From: JAXGVG01 sp040773965
GTDB taxonomy: Bacteria; Pseudomonadota; Alphaproteobacteria; UBA9219
DNA: 24,022 nucleotides
Reading direction: 5' to 3'
NCBI GenBank assembly: GCA_040773965.1
Contig: JAXGVG010000009.1
Span: 1-24,022 of the forward strand
This document shows, in pieces, positions 23,007 to 24,022 of the stretch; within the stretch, counting starts at the first letter, position 1; every line of letters starts with the position of its first letter. Made by a program: the position numbers and the translations under genes. The notes beneath the pieces were generated by a model. The model was not told the origin of the DNA and searched no databases. It worked only from the letters and a program-made list of their open reading frames with translations.

Positions 23007-23846
23007 TCAAATAGCCCCGAGCTGTTGAGGTTTTGTTTGAGAGGCGGGGCCTGTTTTAGGTCTGTTTGCACTTTTCTTTTCTGGGACCGCTGGCTTGTCT
23101 TCCTCAACAAGCTCACAGCGTCCAATGTAGTTTTTCTGTTCGTCTGTAACAGTCCATGTCCTGAAAACATAACGTTTGTTGTCGTCGAAGCAAACGACAC
23201 AGGAAAAATGAGGCATCCAGATCGTTTCGTTGTTTCCGCTGCCGGGCAAGCCTTTCGTGATGTGCGGCTTGAAATTGATCTTGAAACAATTCTTGTTGCG
23301 CGCGCCGGGCGCTTTCATGATGCCTCGGCGGTCGAGATCGGCATAAACGCTTTTCGCAGTGACCGGATCGTCTTTCAGGGGCATCACGTCAACAATGACG
23401 GGTACGCTGACGCGTACCGTGGCGCCGTGTTTTGAGCCAATATTGGTTTTGGTATCCTCAACATTGAGTTCATCTGGCCTCGCCGAACGATTGCCTCGTG
23501 AAGCTGCCAGTACGGCAAGTCTTTCATGGGAAACCCTTGAAGCATAATCCTTGATTGCTTTCGGCGCGTTTGTTTGAAAAACTTCCATGGCCGCGGACTG
23601 ATAAGCCGTCGAGATGCTTGCCTTATATTTTTTGTATGGAAGATTATAAATCCGATCGACATCCTTAACTCTTACATAAATAAGTAAGGGGAGCGCGATA
23701 ATAAGAGAAGAAATAACGATCTTTCTTATTATTTCTGCCCTTATTGCTTGTCTTTTTTTTTCCTCTTCAGCAATTTTCTTGATCTCATCAGGAGTGGGGC
23801 TTCTCTCTTCAGCCTCTGATACAGGAGGAGAGGTTCTTTCGCTCAT
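23007..23846 (-). CDS. Unknown membrane-anchored periplasmic protein
   Basis: A 279-residue protein I cannot name. A charged cytoplasmic N-terminus with a helical EEEKKRQAIRAE stretch leads to one membrane helix at about residues 42-60 (IVISSLIIALPLLIYVRV). A helical segment (YKASISTAYQSAAMEVFQT) and a mixed periplasmic domain follow, with four Cys (NKNC, FSCVVC, GRCEL) and an aromatic-rich RYVFRTWTVTDEQKNYIGRC. The tail is Lys/Pro/Gln-rich and disordered. A strong AAGGAGA site precedes ATG 23846. The 5' half is AT-rich. Single N-terminal anchor plus periplasmic domain is the layout of several Dot/Icm or Tra proteins (for example DotI/IcmL), and the neighbour is dotA-like, but no motif confirms this. 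Confidence 0.8.
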   Translation of the reverse strand: MSERTSPPVSEAEERSPTPDEIKKIAEEEKKRQAIRAEIIRKIVISSLIIALPLLIYVRVKDVDRIYNLPYKKYKASISTAYQSAAMEVFQTNAPKAIKDYASRVSHERLAVLAASRGNRSARPDELNVEDTKTNIGSKHGATVRVSVPVIVDVMPLKDDPVTAKSVYADLDRRGIMKAPGARNKNCFKINFKPHITKGLPGSGNNETIWMPHFSCVVCFDDNKRYVFRTWTVTDEQKNYIGRCELVEEDKPAVPEKKSANRPKTGPASQTKPQQLGAI

Positions 23847-23885
23847 ATCAATCTCCTTGAAACGTTGTGTCTTTGATTATGCCTA

Positions 23886-24022
23886 GAGCCTTTTCCGATT
23901 AGGCTGGCCCGATTTAGGATTCCCAAATCAGTTGAAATGTGATTCACCATGAGGGCTGGGAAGGAGGCCAGCAAGGATGGCGAAACCGTATTCGGGGGAT
24001 TTGAGGGAAAAAGTTGTCTTTG
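23886..24022 (+). mobile_element. Left end of an IS630-like insertion sequence (partial)
   Basis: From about 23886 the sequence begins GAGCCTTTTCCGATTAGGCT directly after a TA dinucleotide (23884-23885), the usual IS630-family target. An inner AGCCT/AGGCT repeat and a GATTT/AAATC repeat follow. The transposase start lies 91 bases in. The right end is outside the window, so the terminal repeat and TA duplication cannot be confirmed. Confidence 0.6.
23977..24022 (+). CDS. IS630-family transposase, N-terminal fragment (cut by window edge)
   Basis: ATG 23977, with GCAAGG upstream, opens a frame reading MAKPYSGDLREKVV to the edge. The pattern PYSxDLREKVV is the characteristic start of the helix-turn-helix domain of IS630/Tc1-type transposases. 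Only 15 codons are visible, so integrity and exact subgroup are unknown. It lies 130 bases from the start of the divergent unknown gene. Confidence 0.7.
   Translation, partial: MAKPYSGDLREKVVF

Noticed and set aside
1..24022. CRISPR arrays, tRNA or rRNA genes
   Set aside because: No regularly spaced direct repeats and no cloverleaf or rRNA-like segments were seen by eye.

Overview
The window looks like the chromosome of a flagellated, hopanoid-making alphaproteobacterium. The evidence is a full-length 2-oxoglutarate dehydrogenase E1 (SucA), alphaproteobacterial-style flagellar gene clusters including a stand-alone FlhB C-domain protein, a hopanoid-associated epimerase (HpnA), and TTAA-N7-TTAA motifs that resemble CtrA sites. 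Most genes are clearly GC-rich, with some sharply AT-richer stretches. The combination of IncI/Dot-Icm-type secretion genes with an R64-type pilus fits a predatory or host-associated lineage such as Micavibrionales or neighbouring orders. That placement is inference from gene content and was not tested by search.

Layout: (1) 217-5955, minus strand: fhlB, a small helical flagellar-operon protein, fliO, fliP, a terminator, a DotB/TraJ-like ATPase, a second strong terminator, then sucA. (2) 6270-7428, plus strand: flgB-flgC-fliE, divergent from fhlB across a 314-base intergenic region with a CtrA-like site. (3) 7438-9741, minus strand: hpnA and an orphan D12-class adenine methyltransferase. (4) 10039-17850, plus strand: a tightly coupled type IVb pilus operon resembling the R64 thin pilus set: lipoprotein secretin, an Ig-like/PilP-like fusion, GspE/PilQ ATPase, GspF/PilR platform protein, a PilO2-like bitopic protein and a small PilO/GspM-like protein. 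A pilin-like gene follows after a 223-base AT-rich gap (18074-18787). (5) 18893-19768: ilvE. (6) 20011-22923: a DotA/TraY polytopic protein with strikingly mosaic base composition. (7) 23007-23846, minus strand: an unknown AT-rich membrane-anchored protein. (8) From about 23886 to the edge: the left end of an IS630-like element with the first codons of its transposase.

How it fits together: IncI plasmids such as R64 carry both a DotA/TraY-DotB/TraJ type IVB secretion machine and a thin type IVb pilus used for mating. Here both halves are represented on what appears to be a chromosome. They are split among flagellar and housekeeping genes, which suggests a domesticated or decayed IncI-like machine, or a specialised attachment/secretion apparatus. 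No prepilin peptidase, lytic transglycosylase, pilus tip protein or other Dot/Icm core genes are visible in the window. No tRNA, rRNA or CRISPR array was seen.
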